Shown piece after piece: positions 55,279 to 64,000 of a DNA stretch of 64,000 nt. Below the pieces are notes generated by a model that saw only the letters and a list, made by a program, of their open reading frames with translations, was not told the DNA's origin and searched no databases. This DNA is from Alkalinema sp. FACHB-956. Its GTDB lineage: Bacteria > Cyanobacteriota > Cyanobacteriia > Leptolyngbyales > Leptolyngbyaceae. The position numbers and the translations under genes were made by a program. Position 1 is the stretch's first letter, and each line of letters starts with the position of its first letter. Location of the stretch: contig NZ_JACJRC010000021.1 in NCBI RefSeq assembly GCF_014697025.1, positions 1-64,000 on the forward strand, given 5' to 3'.

Positions 55279-55332
55279 GGTAATTTCAAGCATCTGCCAC
55301 GATCGCTGCAAGGACGTGAAAAAGCGATCGCC
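55279..55332. repeat. Direct repeat flanking the PIN module, right copy
   Basis: Matches 54439-54492 (GGTAATTTCAAGCATCTGCC... AAGGACGTGAAAAAGCGAT). The two copies bracket the PIN and partner genes. Confidence 0.8.
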
Positions 55333-55485
55333 GCGATCGCTCCCAACATCATCGCCCTCCCCCGTACGATCGAACCAACCGAACCATTCCAAAAAGGCTG
55401 GCTCCAACCAAGGTTTGTCTAAATTGTTAAAATCTAGAACAAACAGCCTAAAACTGCGCTGGCCATATCTCCAGGAGCTAAAACT

Positions 55486-56073
55486 ATGGTTGCAGCCAAA
55501 GACACCGCCCGCCACTTCACCCCCGAAGAATACTTCGCTTGGGAAGAAAAGCAGCTAGAGAAACACGAACTGATTGACGGCCAAGTCTATGCCATGACCG
55601 GTGGTAGCATCAATCATGGCCGCATTGCCATCAAGCTAACTGCTCTATTTGACAGTCACTTAACAAATAGCGCCTGCATTGTTGGCAACTCCGATATAAA
55701 AGTCAATATTCTGAACGCCAACAACTACACCTACCCCGACGCCAGCGTCACCTGCGACGATCGCGACAAAACCACCACCCAATACATCACCTACCCCTGC
55801 CTCATTGTTGAAGTTCTCTCCCCCAGCACCGAAGCCTACGATCGTGGTGGAAAATTTCGCCTATATCGCCAAAACCCCATGCTGATTGACTATGTGTTAG
55901 TTAGTTCCACCAGCATCGAAATAGACTTGTACCACAAAAATGAAGCAGGCGACTGGGTAATCACTAACTACCAGGCAGGCGACACCATTGAACTCAAAAG
56001 CATTAACTTGAGTTTTGCGATCGAACAGATCTATCGCGGTTTAACCCTCACCCCAGAACCCGAATCCGTTTAA
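55486..56073 (+). CDS. Uma2 family endonuclease-like protein
   Basis: The protein has 195 residues. The PD-(D/E)XK-like Uma2 fold is evident: HFTPEEYFAWEEKQLEKHELIDGQVYAMTGG, NYTYPDASVTCDD, CLIVEVLSPSTEAYDRGGKFRLYRQ. The acidic residues (Asp in YPDASV, Glu in IVEVLS) and Lys are in place. Uma2 proteins are extremely abundant in cyanobacteria; they are nuclease-like, with no established function. Confidence 0.92.
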   Translation: MVAAKDTARHFTPEEYFAWEEKQLEKHELIDGQVYAMTGGSINHGRIAIKLTALFDSHLTNSACIVGNSDIKVNILNANNYTYPDASVTCDDRDKTTTQYITYPCLIVEVLSPSTEAYDRGGKFRLYRQNPMLIDYVLVSSTSIEIDLYHKNEAGDWVITNYQAGDTIELKSINLSFAIEQIYRGLTLTPEPESV

Positions 56074-56092
56074 ACTTCAACTCGCCGATCGC

Positions 56093-56309
56093 AAAACGGA
56101 ACACTCAAAAATCACCCTTTTCCTTAGCGGAATTGCTTAATTTGAGCGATCGCGTCTTCTAAGGTAATGCTATCCAAAAGCAAATCGCGATCGCGCGTGT
56201 AATCTCCACGGCCCTGGTCAAACTGCTGCAAAAAACGCGCCATTCCCACCGCACCTAACGCCTGCACCAAAGCCTTAATGCCAATCTGCCGTAATTGCGC
56301 TGGACTCAA
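56093..56309 (-). repeat. Partial second copy of the antitoxin region
   Basis: About 215 bases match 54495-54712 at roughly 95% by eye. This block includes the 3' end and most of the antitoxin gene but not its first codons nor the PIN gene. Confidence 0.85.
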
Positions 56310-56360
56310 ATACAAGTAAGCTATGCACTGAATCCTCTGCATTGAGATGATCTGAATCAT
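56124..56360 (-). CDS. Truncated copy of the PIN-partner gene with new N-terminus
   Basis: From LSPAQLRQIGIKALVQALG the product is nearly identical to the 70-aa partner at 54515-54727 (changes: E to K, S to R, S to L, G to S). It ends five residues early because CAA became TAA. Upstream of the match the codons (MIQIISMQRIQCIAYLY) are unrelated, so the N-terminus is fortuitous. Probably a decaying duplicate. Confidence 0.55.
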   Translation of the reverse strand: MIQIISMQRIQCIAYLYLSPAQLRQIGIKALVQALGAVGMARFLQQFDQGRGDYTRDRDLLLDSITLEDAIAQIKQFR

Positions 56361-56417
56361 TTCGGGGCAAAAACTGGATAATTTGTCTATCTTAAATTCA
56401 GTTTTACCACGCCCCCT

Positions 56418-57533
56418 ATGATCTTTCGAGCAGACGATTCCACAGCAGCCCTCAAGCGCAAAGCCTCCATTTTCATCCTAACAGTCATGGCCTTAGCAGG
56501 ACTATTGGCAACCGTTCTCCACGCCTTTGAACCCCAGCCCCACCTCCTATCCAGAATCATTCCGCCCGCCAGTGCTATCTTTTGCTTCGGCCTTTTGCTA
56601 TACCTGCTGAAAGTGCCTCAGCAACTCCCCCTCGTCATCAAACTCACATTGGGCTGGAGTTGCTTAATTTTTCTACTCCCAGAATACTTCTTTGTCATTG
56701 ATGCTTGGATACATCCCGATCGCCGTTTAGTGGATAGTTTCCCACCTATTTCCTCAGGACTGTTTCTGCTAATTTCCGGAATCGTCGTCTTTCTTCAACC
56801 CCATCGCGCTATCCAACTTGCGATTGCACTATGGATAACGATCGCAGCACCTGTCGTCATCTATTTTAGTTTCCATTTGCCAGAACTATCTACTCCCCGT
56901 GGCATTGACTTAATGATTACCCTTCTGCCTTCCATGGCGATTAACTTTACATTACTTCTGTTTTACTCCCAGCTTCAGGATGCCGTTGTCAAACTTTATC
57001 TAGAGCGATTACATTTCAAGGAAGTCGCCGAAAAAGATGGACTCACCGGTATCTTTAACCGTCGAGCGGGTGAAAAATTCCTGCAAACCTTGCTCGATCA
57101 GGCGGAAGCGTCGATCGGCATCATCCTCTGCGATGTCGATCACTTCAAACAGGTGAACGATCGCTATGGTCATTTAGTCGGAGATCGGGTGCTACAAGCG
57201 ATCGCCCATTGTTGCCAAACCCATTTGCGGAAACAGGATATCTTCAGTCGCTGGGGCGGCGAAGAATTTTTAGTCGTCGTGCCTGGAGAAACTGCAACGG
57301 AATTGCTACACCTGGCAGACCGGCTGAGAATGGTTATCGCCAATCACCCCATCCCGGAGGTTGGCCATGTCACAGCATCCTTTGGAGTCGCCGTCTTGCA
57401 ACACCAAGAAACCCTCGCGCAATTGTTTGACCGGGCAGACCAAGCCTTATACCAAGCAAAAAGACTGGGGCGCGATCGTGTGATGCTGGCCCCAGCCTCT
57501 CAACCCGTTACCAGCGATCGATCGCTGCGTTAA
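56418..57533 (+). CDS. Diguanylate cyclase with N-terminal membrane sensor
   Basis: The protein has 371 residues. Six hydrophobic helices lie within the first ~195 residues. The GGDEF domain spans about 205-365: DGLTGIFNRRAGEKFL, the metal segment GIILCDVDHFKQVNDRYGH, and the active-site GGEEF in SRWGGEEFLVVVPG. An RxxD inhibitory I-site (RKQD) lies five residues before it, implying product feedback. It makes cyclic di-GMP from GTP. There is no EAL domain. Confidence 0.92.
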   Translation: MIFRADDSTAALKRKASIFILTVMALAGLLATVLHAFEPQPHLLSRIIPPASAIFCFGLLLYLLKVPQQLPLVIKLTLGWSCLIFLLPEYFFVIDAWIHPDRRLVDSFPPISSGLFLLISGIVVFLQPHRAIQLAIALWITIAAPVVIYFSFHLPELSTPRGIDLMITLLPSMAINFTLLLFYSQLQDAVVKLYLERLHFKEVAEKDGLTGIFNRRAGEKFLQTLLDQAEASIGIILCDVDHFKQVNDRYGHLVGDRVLQAIAHCCQTHLRKQDIFSRWGGEEFLVVVPGETATELLHLADRLRMVIANHPIPEVGHVTASFGVAVLQHQETLAQLFDRADQALYQAKRLGRDRVMLAPASQPVTSDRSLR

Positions 57534-57588
57534 CTCACCGCTGCATTCACGAACGGCGACTCGGTATAACTGCTAGCTGTTTTAGCCG

Positions 57589-60500
57589 TTAAAAATAATC
57601 CTGCAACGCTTTCACCGCTAGGGTTTGGGATTGCATCGATCGAATCGCCGCCGCCGTTGCCTTAGCCCCCGCGATCGTCGTCACGATGGGGATTTTATAC
57701 ATCAGCGCCGCCCGCCGAATCGTGCGCCCATCGGATTGGGCCTCTTCCCCAGAGGGTGTGTTGATAATCAACTGGATTTGCCCGTTCTTGATCCAATCCA
57801 GTACATGGGGCCGTCCCTCGTGGAGTTTATAGACCAACTCCACTTCCACACCGTGCTCCTTCAACACTTGACGAGTTCCGCTGGTGGCCACGATCTTGAA
57901 GCCCAGATCGATGAACTCCTGCACCACCGACACCACCAGCCCTTTGTCCCGGTTATTGGTGGATACAAACACCATGCCTTCCCGAGGCAAGCGTTGACTC
58001 GCACCCAACTCCGCCTTCGCGTAGGCCGTCCCAAAATTACTATCGATGCCCATGACTTCGCCCGTCGATCGCATCTCCGGCCCCAGAATGGTATCCGTTC
58101 CCGCGAATTTTTCAAAGGGCAACACTGCTTCCTTCACCGAGATATGGGTCGGAATAATTTCCGATGTAAAATCCAATTCCGCTAGCGTTTTCCCCGACAT
58201 GATCCGCGCTGCTAACTTAGCCAAGGGTTTTCCGATCGCTTTAGAAACAAACGGCACCGTTCGAGAGGCGCGGGGATTGGCTTCTAGGATGTATACCTGT
58301 TCCCCTTGCACGGCGAACTGGATATTCATCAAGCCCACGACTTTCAGAGCTTTGGCCAGTTGCACCGTCCAAGTACGAATTTGCGTCAGCACGCTCTCGG
58401 GCAACGACACCGTCGGAATGGAACAAGCGGAATCCCCCGAGTGAATCCCCGCCTGTTCAATGTGCTCCATGACGCCCCCGATTACCACCTGACCCGTCGC
58501 ATCGGCGATCGCGTCCACATCCACCTCGATCGCGTTTTCTAAAAACTTATCGATCAAAATCGGGTGATCCGGCTCCACCTGTACGGCGTAAACCATGTAG
58601 CGTTCCAATTCCGCATCGGAATAGACAATCTCCATAGCCCGACCGCCCAGCACATAACTAGGCCGCACCACCACCGGGTAACTAATCCGGTTGGCCACTT
58701 CCCGCGCTTCCTCGTAACTGCGGGCGAGGCCGTTGGCGGGCTGCTTGATGTCCAACTCCCGCAGAATTCTTTCAAACCGCTCCCGATCTTCGGCAGTGTC
58801 GATCGAATCCGGTGAGGTGCCCAGAATCTTGGTTTCAACGGTTGCGGAATCGCTGGCTAAATATTCTTGCAACGGGACTGCCAACTTCAGCGGCGTTTGC
58901 CCCCCAAATTGGATAATCACACCCCTGGGATTTTCCGCTTCCAAAATGTTGAGCACATCTTCCTTGGTCAGCGGTTCAAAGTACAGGCGATCGCTGGTGT
59001 CGTAGTCCGTGGAAACCGTTTCTGGGTTGGAGTTGACCATGATCGTTTCATAGCCATCATCCTGTAAGGCAAAGGAGGCATGGCAACAGCAATAGTCAAA
59101 CTCAATCCCTTGCCCAATCCGGTTTGGCCCCCCGCCCAGGATCATAATTTTGGGTTTATCGGACGGCAGCACTTCCGTTTCCGTTTCGTAGGCGGAGTAA
59201 TAGTAAGGCGTCAGCGCTTCAAATTCCGCCGCGCAGGTGTCAACGGTTTTGTAGACCGGAATCACCCCGAGGGATTTGCGGTAGCTGCGGACTTCATCCT
59301 CGTGGGTGCCCGTCGCAAAGGCAATTTGCCGATCGCTAAAGCCCTGCCGTTTGATGGCGTATAGGGTGTCCTGATCGAGGCTGGTTAAGGCGGTCGATCG
59401 GAGGAATTGTTCCGTTTTCAGTAAATCCTGCAACTTATCCAGGAACCACAGATCGATCGCGGTTAATTCATGAATCTCCTCAACGGTCATCCCACTCAGC
59501 ATGGCGTGGCGCAGGCTGAAGACGCGCTCCGGGTTGGGTGTCCGCAGGCTAGCCCGAATTTGTTCAATCGCTGGCAAGGTTTCCTCGCGATCGCAGCCCC
59601 AGCCAGCTCGCCCCGTTTCCAGCGATCGCAAGGCTTTTTGGAAGGACTCTTGGAACGTCCGCCCGATCGCCATCGCTTCCCCCACGGACTTCATTTGCGT
59701 GGTTAGGGTGGGCTGGGAACCGGGGAACTTTTCAAAGGCAAAGCGAGGAATTTTGGTGACGACGTAATCGATCGTCGGTTCAAAGCTGGCCGGGGTCTTT
59801 TTCGTGATGTCGTTGGGGATTTCATCTAACGTGTAGCCCACGGCTAACTTCGCCGCCATTTTTGCGATCGGGAATCCCGTAGCTTTCGAAGCCAAGGCCG
59901 ACGATCGCGACACGCGCGGATTCATCTCAATCACAATCACTTCGCCCGTTTCAGGATTGACGGAGAATTGAATGTTCGATCCGCCGGTTTCGACGCCGAT
60001 TTCGCGAATGATTTTAATCGAGGCATCCCGCAGGCGTTGGTATTCCTTGTCCGTTAGCGTTTGCGCTGGTGCAACAGTGATGGAGTCGCCGGTGTGGACG
60101 CCCATGGGATCAAAGTTTTCGATCGAGCAGATAATCACCACGTTATCGGCTAAATCCCGCATCACTTCCAGTTCGTATTCCTTCCAGCCCAGCAGCGATT
60201 TTTCAACTAGAATCTGCGAAACGGGGCTGGCGTCTAACCCGGACTGGGCGATCGCTTCGTATTCCTCTTGGTTGTAGGCAATACCGCCGCCGGTGCCCCC
60301 GAGGGTAAAGGCTGGACGAATAATCAACGGATAGCTACCAATTTCCTGGGCGATGCGCTTGGCTTCTTCCATCGTTTCTGCCAAGCCGGAGGGACAGACA
60401 CCGACGCCAATCCGTTCCATGGCCTCTTTAAAGAGCTTGCGATCCTCCGCCATTTCGATCGCGGGCAGTTTCGCGCCAATCAGTTCAACGTTATAGCGAT

Positions 60501-60825
60501 CGAGCACCCCACTCTTAGCTAGGGTAACGGCAAGGTTTAAGGCGGTCTGTCCCCCCATGGTGGGCAGGAGGGCATCGGGGCGCTCCTTGGCAATGACTTG
60601 CTCCACCAGTTCGGGCGTTAGGGGTTCGATGTAGGTACGATCGGCAGTCTCCGGATCCGTCATGATCGTAGCCGGATTGGAGTTGATGAGAATGACCTCA
60701 TATCCTTCATCCCGCAGTGCTTTACATGCCTGCGTCCCCGAATAGTCAAACTCGCAAGCCTGTCCAATCACGATCGGGCCCGAGCCAATTAACAGGATCT
60801 TTTTGAGGTCATTACGACGCGGCAT
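57589..60825 (-). CDS. carB: Carbamoyl-phosphate synthase large subunit
   Basis: Starting at [20 protein letters not shown] the protein has 1078 residues, normal for CarB. Two ATP-grasp halves are present (first with [18 protein letters not shown], second with [17 protein letters not shown]), an oligomerisation domain between, and a C-terminal MGS-like regulatory domain ([37 protein letters not shown]). It makes carbamoyl phosphate for arginine and pyrimidines from glutamine-derived ammonia, bicarbonate and 2 ATP. carA is not in the window. Confidence 0.96.
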   Translation of the reverse strand: MPRRNDLKKILLIGSGPIVIGQACEFDYSGTQACKALRDEGYEVILINSNPATIMTDPETADRTYIEPLTPELVEQVIAKERPDALLPTMGGQTALNLAVTLAKSGVLDRYNVELIGAKLPAIEMAEDRKLFKEAMERIGVGVCPSGLAETMEEAKRIAQEIGSYPLIIRPAFTLGGTGGGIAYNQEEYEAIAQSGLDASPVSQILVEKSLLGWKEYELEVMRDLADNVVIICSIENFDPMGVHTGDSITVAPAQTLTDKEYQRLRDASIKIIREIGVETGGSNIQFSVNPETGEVIVIEMNPRVSRSSALASKATGFPIAKMAAKLAVGYTLDEIPNDITKKTPASFEPTIDYVVTKIPRFAFEKFPGSQPTLTTQMKSVGEAMAIGRTFQESFQKALRSLETGRAGWGCDREETLPAIEQIRASLRTPNPERVFSLRHAMLSGMTVEEIHELTAIDLWFLDKLQDLLKTEQFLRSTALTSLDQDTLYAIKRQGFSDRQIAFATGTHEDEVRSYRKSLGVIPVYKTVDTCAAEFEALTPYYYSAYETETEVLPSDKPKIMILGGGPNRIGQGIEFDYCCCHASFALQDDGYETIMVNSNPETVSTDYDTSDRLYFEPLTKEDVLNILEAENPRGVIIQFGGQTPLKLAVPLQEYLASDSATVETKILGTSPDSIDTAEDRERFERILRELDIKQPANGLARSYEEAREVANRISYPVVVRPSYVLGGRAMEIVYSDAELERYMVYAVQVEPDHPILIDKFLENAIEVDVDAIADATGQVVIGGVMEHIEQAGIHSGDSACSIPTVSLPESVLTQIRTWTVQLAKALKVVGLMNIQFAVQGEQVYILEANPRASRTVPFVSKAIGKPLAKLAARIMSGKTLAELDFTSEIIPTHISVKEAVLPFEKFAGTDTILGPEMRSTGEVMGIDSNFGTAYAKAELGASQRLPREGMVFVSTNNRDKGLVVSVVQEFIDLGFKIVATSGTRQVLKEHGVEVELVYKLHEGRPHVLDWIKNGQIQLIINTPSGEEAQSDGRTIRRAALMYKIPIVTTIAGAKATAAAIRSMQSQTLAVKALQDYF

Positions 60826-61209
60826 GGCAATTAATCTTGAGGTGCAGAAATCCAAACTATTGTAAGGGATGAGGGGCTTTCTAAAAGAGCCGACCCAAGG
60901 AAGAGTTCTGGAGAAATTCTAAAGGAACGGCAAGCTGAAATGCTCCTCCTAGGGGACAACCTATCCAGGTCAGTCTAGGTAGTGAGCCATGTCAGAATTA
61001 GCTGATAAGTCGTCAGCATTCGCTGATAGTCTAGGCAGTTGCTGATAGTCTAGGCAGTTGCTGATAGTCTAGGCAGTTGCTGATAGTCTAGGCAGTCGAT
61101 CGCGACTATTGCGCCACCAATTGTGCTGTTAGGTGTGACATCAGTCATCCTTCCATTCACCCTTTGGGTTCTGGAATCGACGCGAGTCTACGGGTTGCTG
61201 CGATCGTGC
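60826..61209. other. Spacer with 19-bp tandem array, no gene
   Basis: Nothing coding is seen. The array at 61022-61097 is listed separately and is preceded by degenerate copies (CTGATAAGTCGTCAGCATTCG). Confidence 0.5.
61022..61097. repeat. Tandem repeat, 19 bp x 4
   Basis: GCTGATAGTCTAGGCAGTT is repeated four times, the last copy differing only in its final base. It lies between carB and the rodZ-like gene. Confidence 0.95.
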
Positions 61210-62262
61210 CTAGAGGGGACTTTCCCCCGTTGGCGTAAATTTTATTCCTTGAGGGTTGGCGGTTTTCCCCAGGGCTTTGGCGGCACCTTGGTTGCGGGAA
61301 ACGGAGACGCCCTTGGCATTCCCTGAGTAAACAATGATTTCCTTCTGCCCAGACCAGGTTTTCTGGGTTCCCTTAGGCAAGGTTGCCGAGGTTTCGACCT
61401 TGCCATCCACTTCCACTTCCACCCAACTGTCGTCTGTCACATTGAGATTCACCGTGACGGCTCCGGGTTGGGGGGCGGCGGATGGGCTAGCGGCAGCTTG
61501 AGGACTGGCGGCAGCTTGGGGGGCTGGCGTGGTCGAAGTTGCGGCGATGGTTCCCGATCGCCCGTCGGTGATTGGTTGGGGGCTTGGGCTGGGAGCCGGG
61601 GGAACGGTCGTTGCCCCACTAGGACTGGCGGGTTCGGGGGTGGGCGTCCGGTTTTGGGTGAGCAGGAATACCATACTGCCCAGGAGAACTACCCCTAAAA
61701 TTCCGGCCAACACCGGCAGTCGCCAATTGGGCCTGTCAGAGGGGGTGTTCAGCGATCGCGTCCAAGAACTCGGCAAATCCTGGAGCATTGTGCTGGAACT
61801 AGCGATCGGTTCAGCGGTAGGTGCAGAAGAATTGGAGCGATCGCCGACGGTTGAAGCGTTGCGAGGGGTCGCGTTCGAAGGGCTAGTTTCCACCCGCCGG
61901 GTCGGATTGGGCACAGAAGACTGGACAGGAGCTTGGATCAAAGGCTCAGCAGGACGGGCAGTGACAGGTTGCGAGTAGGTGACGACGGGATTGGGAATGC
62001 TACTGGTGGTCTGTTCCAGCGGAAATTCATGGGAAATGGCGGTACCATCCAGCCCAACCAAATCGGCATAGCGTTTGATAAACCCCTGAACAAAAATGGG
62101 TTCCGGCAGCTTGTAGGTCTCTGCTGCCTCCAATGCCTTCAAGAGCCGCAGCGGAATGTAAGTCTTAGTAGAAATCTCATTCAAAGAAATTCCCTGAGCT
62201 TCTCGGGCTTGGATGAGCTTTTCTGCGATCGCTTTGAGTGTTTCTGCTGCAAACTTGTCCAC
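61210..62262 (-). CDS. RodZ-like helix-turn-helix membrane protein with DUF4115 domain
   Basis: The protein has 350 residues and opens with GTG (MDKFAAETLKAIAEKL) after GGGAGAG. A Cro/RodZ-type HTH spans about residues 1-75 (LIQAREAQGISLNEISTKTYIPLRLLKALEA). A Ser/Pro/Thr-rich linker follows, then one membrane helix (about 182-205, LPVLAGILGVVLLGSMVFLL), a long Pro/Ala/Ser-rich segment and the C-terminal DUF4115 beta domain (VNLNVTDDSWVEVEVDGK, VSVSRNQG). RodZ couples MreB cell-shape filaments to the wall. The assignment to RodZ proper is likely but not certain. Confidence 0.82.
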   Translation of the reverse strand: MDKFAAETLKAIAEKLIQAREAQGISLNEISTKTYIPLRLLKALEAAETYKLPEPIFVQGFIKRYADLVGLDGTAISHEFPLEQTTSSIPNPVVTYSQPVTARPAEPLIQAPVQSSVPNPTRRVETSPSNATPRNASTVGDRSNSSAPTAEPIASSSTMLQDLPSSWTRSLNTPSDRPNWRLPVLAGILGVVLLGSMVFLLTQNRTPTPEPASPSGATTVPPAPSPSPQPITDGRSGTIAATSTTPAPQAAASPQAAASPSAAPQPGAVTVNLNVTDDSWVEVEVDGKVETSATLPKGTQKTWSGQKEIIVYSGNAKGVSVSRNQGAAKALGKTANPQGIKFTPTGESPL

Positions 62263-62583
62263 TGCTTTCTCTCCCTAAGCCGATACACCAACACCCTGAA
62301 AATTTCTGCCTGAATACCCTATTTCTAAAGACCTTAGCAATGCGATGGAACGTTCATCAAGCCAGTCTTCACCTTCATCAAGCCAGTCTTCACTTTGCTG
62401 AATGAATCCAGGGATGGCTGAATTTAGGGGTGTGATTACGCAGGCTAGAACATCTTTGGGAAATCGCAAGAAATTCTCAGGTTGCCCACGAATCTATGGG
62501 ACAGTTTACAGGGTCAAGAGGCGGATGAGAACACTCTCTGTGGAGATCTCAAGGGAAGATGGGCCGTGTTAATTGCAGCTAAT
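62263..62583. other. Spacer, no gene seen
   Basis: No coding frame is supported. It contains one tandem duplication, listed next. Confidence 0.5.
62353..62394. repeat. Tandem repeat, 21 bp x 2
   Basis: The unit beginning TTCATCAAGCCAGTC is doubled with one mismatch, just upstream of the rodZ-like gene. Confidence 0.9.
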
Positions 62584-63501
62584 CTAGCCCCCCAGCCACT
62601 CTGCAACCAATTCCGGTTGCTTTTTCGTGGCAAAAACTTTGATGGCGTGATAGCTGACTTTTTCCCGCAGGCGGTAGACCTGCTTGATGGGCATATTGAG
62701 GGCTTCGGCAATGGTTTCCTGAGTTTTTCCCTGCAAGTATAATTTCAGCCATTCAGAGGCTTCCGGGCCAACTTTTTCATCGAGGTAGGCAGCCAAGTTA
62801 TCCACCACCGCTTCCCGAATTTCCTGCTGTTGGGCTTGGGCTTGGGCATCTTGATATTCGCTAATGGCTTGGCCATCCAATAGGCTAACGGATCCGTCAG
62901 CATCATCTGGATTGACCTCTTCAGACACCAGACGGATAAAGTCGGCGGTGGGCACTTGGGTCATGCCGCCCCGCTGCGATCGGCGCAGATAGTTGACAAA
63001 GCGATACATCAGCAAGGGCTGGTTGCGGATGGGGCGCAGGCAATATTCTTCAGTCGCGGCAAGTACCAAGGCATTCCGTAGCCGGGGATCGGGGGTGCAT
63101 TGGCTGATCCAAGCAGTTTGCTGTTGCAGATAGGAGTCCTGCTGCATTAACTCTTGAATCACTTCCTGCAATACATCCACCACCGTCCGCTGCCGATCGC
63201 GGGAGAGGGAAATCCAAGTCTTAATTTTATTGCGTAGTAAAAATAAGCCGCTGAGGCGTTGGATCAGATTGCGATAGGCCCGTTCAGGGGAGGCGTTGAG
63301 ATAGCGATCCCGCAGGATGCGATAGCGATAATCCATTGCTTGGCGGGCAATGTCTAATTGGGTATGACTAAAGGTATCGAACTGCTCTTGGTTTTCTCCC
63401 AGTAACCAGGACACAATGGCCCCATGGGCATTTGCTTGGCCCGGTAAATCTGTCTGCAACTGCGATCGCCATTCCTGCGCTAACTTGCCTGCTAGAGTCA
63501 T
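62584..63501 (-). CDS. HetZ-related protein
   Basis: The protein has 305 residues. The blocks ARQAMDYRYRILRDRYLNAS, YRNLIQRLSGLFLLRNKI, LSRDRQRTVVDVLQEVIQE, CLRPIRNQPLLMYRFVNYL and a C-terminal helix-turn-helix-like end (LQGKTQETIAEALNMPIKQVYRLREKV) correspond to what I recall as HetZ-related protein 2. HetZ itself controls heterocyst formation in Nostoc; this shorter relative is widespread, including in non-heterocystous species, and its role is unclear. The HTH-like end suggests DNA binding. Confidence 0.78.
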   Translation of the reverse strand: MTLAGKLAQEWRSQLQTDLPGQANAHGAIVSWLLGENQEQFDTFSHTQLDIARQAMDYRYRILRDRYLNASPERAYRNLIQRLSGLFLLRNKIKTWISLSRDRQRTVVDVLQEVIQELMQQDSYLQQQTAWISQCTPDPRLRNALVLAATEEYCLRPIRNQPLLMYRFVNYLRRSQRGGMTQVPTADFIRLVSEEVNPDDADGSVSLLDGQAISEYQDAQAQAQQQEIREAVVDNLAAYLDEKVGPEASEWLKLYLQGKTQETIAEALNMPIKQVYRLREKVSYHAIKVFATKKQPELVAEWLGG

Positions 63502-64000
63502 GGTTCACTGTCCTTCCATTCCCGCTTAACTTTAGAGTGTGCCGCACTTCGTCAATTTCACACACTTACCCGTTCGGGTAATCTCATTTCTCCGATTGTT
63601 TGGTAGCTCCAGCTAACTAGGTATATGGCTGTTGTCAACGTGGTTATGCAAAGGAGGAATGCAAATGCGGGGGGGCAAATGCAGGGATGTCAATGCAAGG
63701 GGGGATGCAGGGACGCCAATACAGGGACATTAGAGGAGACTCCAACGAACTAATTGTGAAGTTTCACAACAAATCGGGGGATCTACTGATGCTGAGTGTA
63801 GGTATCGTAGGACGACTGCACTCAGCTAGTCAGTGATCTCATCCCACTCGCAGACTGATCCCACAGGCTGATTCCCCAGACTGATTCCAACGCTTCCAAC
63901 CATTCCTATCGCTTCCCGCCATTGCCAGCCATTCCCAATACTTCCCGCCCTTCCCGAGGCGGCTAGAGCCTTTAGGGACGTGAAGCATCGGCTGGGGCCA
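63502..64000. other. Terminal spacer, no gene seen
   Basis: No gene is supported to the window edge. Imperfect GCAAATGCAGGG / GGATGCAGGGAC repeats occur about 63655-63730, and CTTCCCGCC-type pyrimidine repeats near 63890-63955. Confidence 0.5.

Noticed and set aside
61022-61097. 19-bp array as a CRISPR or iteron origin
   Set aside because: Units are directly adjacent with no spacers, and no replication gene or DnaA-box cluster is near.

Overview
The window is chromosomal DNA of a cyanobacterium, probably a filamentous Leptolyngbya-like lineage, although the genus cannot be fixed from the sequence alone. The evidence is dense GCGATCGC/CGATCG (HIP1-type) octamers and many cyanobacteria-restricted families: DUF3288, a CAAD-domain protein, a HetZ-related protein, a thylakoid photosystem I accumulation factor, DUF6887/DUF6888 and a DUF6761-like protein. 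No tRNA, rRNA or CRISPR array was recognised.

Layout. 1-6 kb: an orphan sugar-type ABC ATPase, two tandemly duplicated secreted CAP-domain genes with near-identical terminators, and a secreted von Willebrand type D protein. 6-12 kb: an accessory stretch with an HTH-NACHT (NLR-like) NTPase, several copies of a MITE-like G/C-tract repeat, a 72-aa protein behind a long structured leader, a secreted TPR protein and an orphan gene behind a 21-base poly-C tract. 12-33 kb: mostly core genes (aspartate aminotransferase, polysaccharide deacetylase, vapBC-type toxin-antitoxin, Mla-type lipid transport ATPase and MCE protein, yvcK, tsaE, ampG, MsrP-like protein, rpmF, CAAD protein, sucC/sucD, hrcA, rhodanese, a PilB/GspE ATPase). 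33-49 kb: DUF3352 protein, HEAT-repeat protein, DUF6888/6887 pair, MscS channel, a 1056-aa transporter-HEAT protein with a cyclic-nucleotide-binding partner, infC, a hydrolase, a STAS protein, an ABC ATPase, a response regulator with a degenerate receiver, bolA-grxD and a photosystem I accumulation factor. 49-57.5 kb: ligA, then a second accessory island holding the paralogous 72-aa gene and its leader, two AT-rich orphan genes, a PIN toxin broken by one stop codon, its intact partner, a second partial copy of that partner, Uma2 and a GGDEF enzyme. 57.5-64 kb: carB, a RodZ-like protein and a HetZ-related protein.

The most unusual feature is a pair of loci 43 kb apart (9042-9534, minus strand; 52080-52592, plus strand). 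Each has a TTGACA-N17-TAGGCT promoter, a leader of about 240-260 nt with three helices kept in both copies (helix P1 is formed by different bases in each), a terminator-like hairpin, and a 72-codon paralogous gene. It reads as a cis-acting regulatory RNA or an sRNA-mRNA hybrid that I cannot match to a named family.

A second genome-scale feature is that intergenic spacers are littered with locus-specific, near-perfect tandem duplications of 11-21 bp in 2-4 copies. At least sixteen are listed; they are unrelated in sequence to one another and almost absent from coding DNA.
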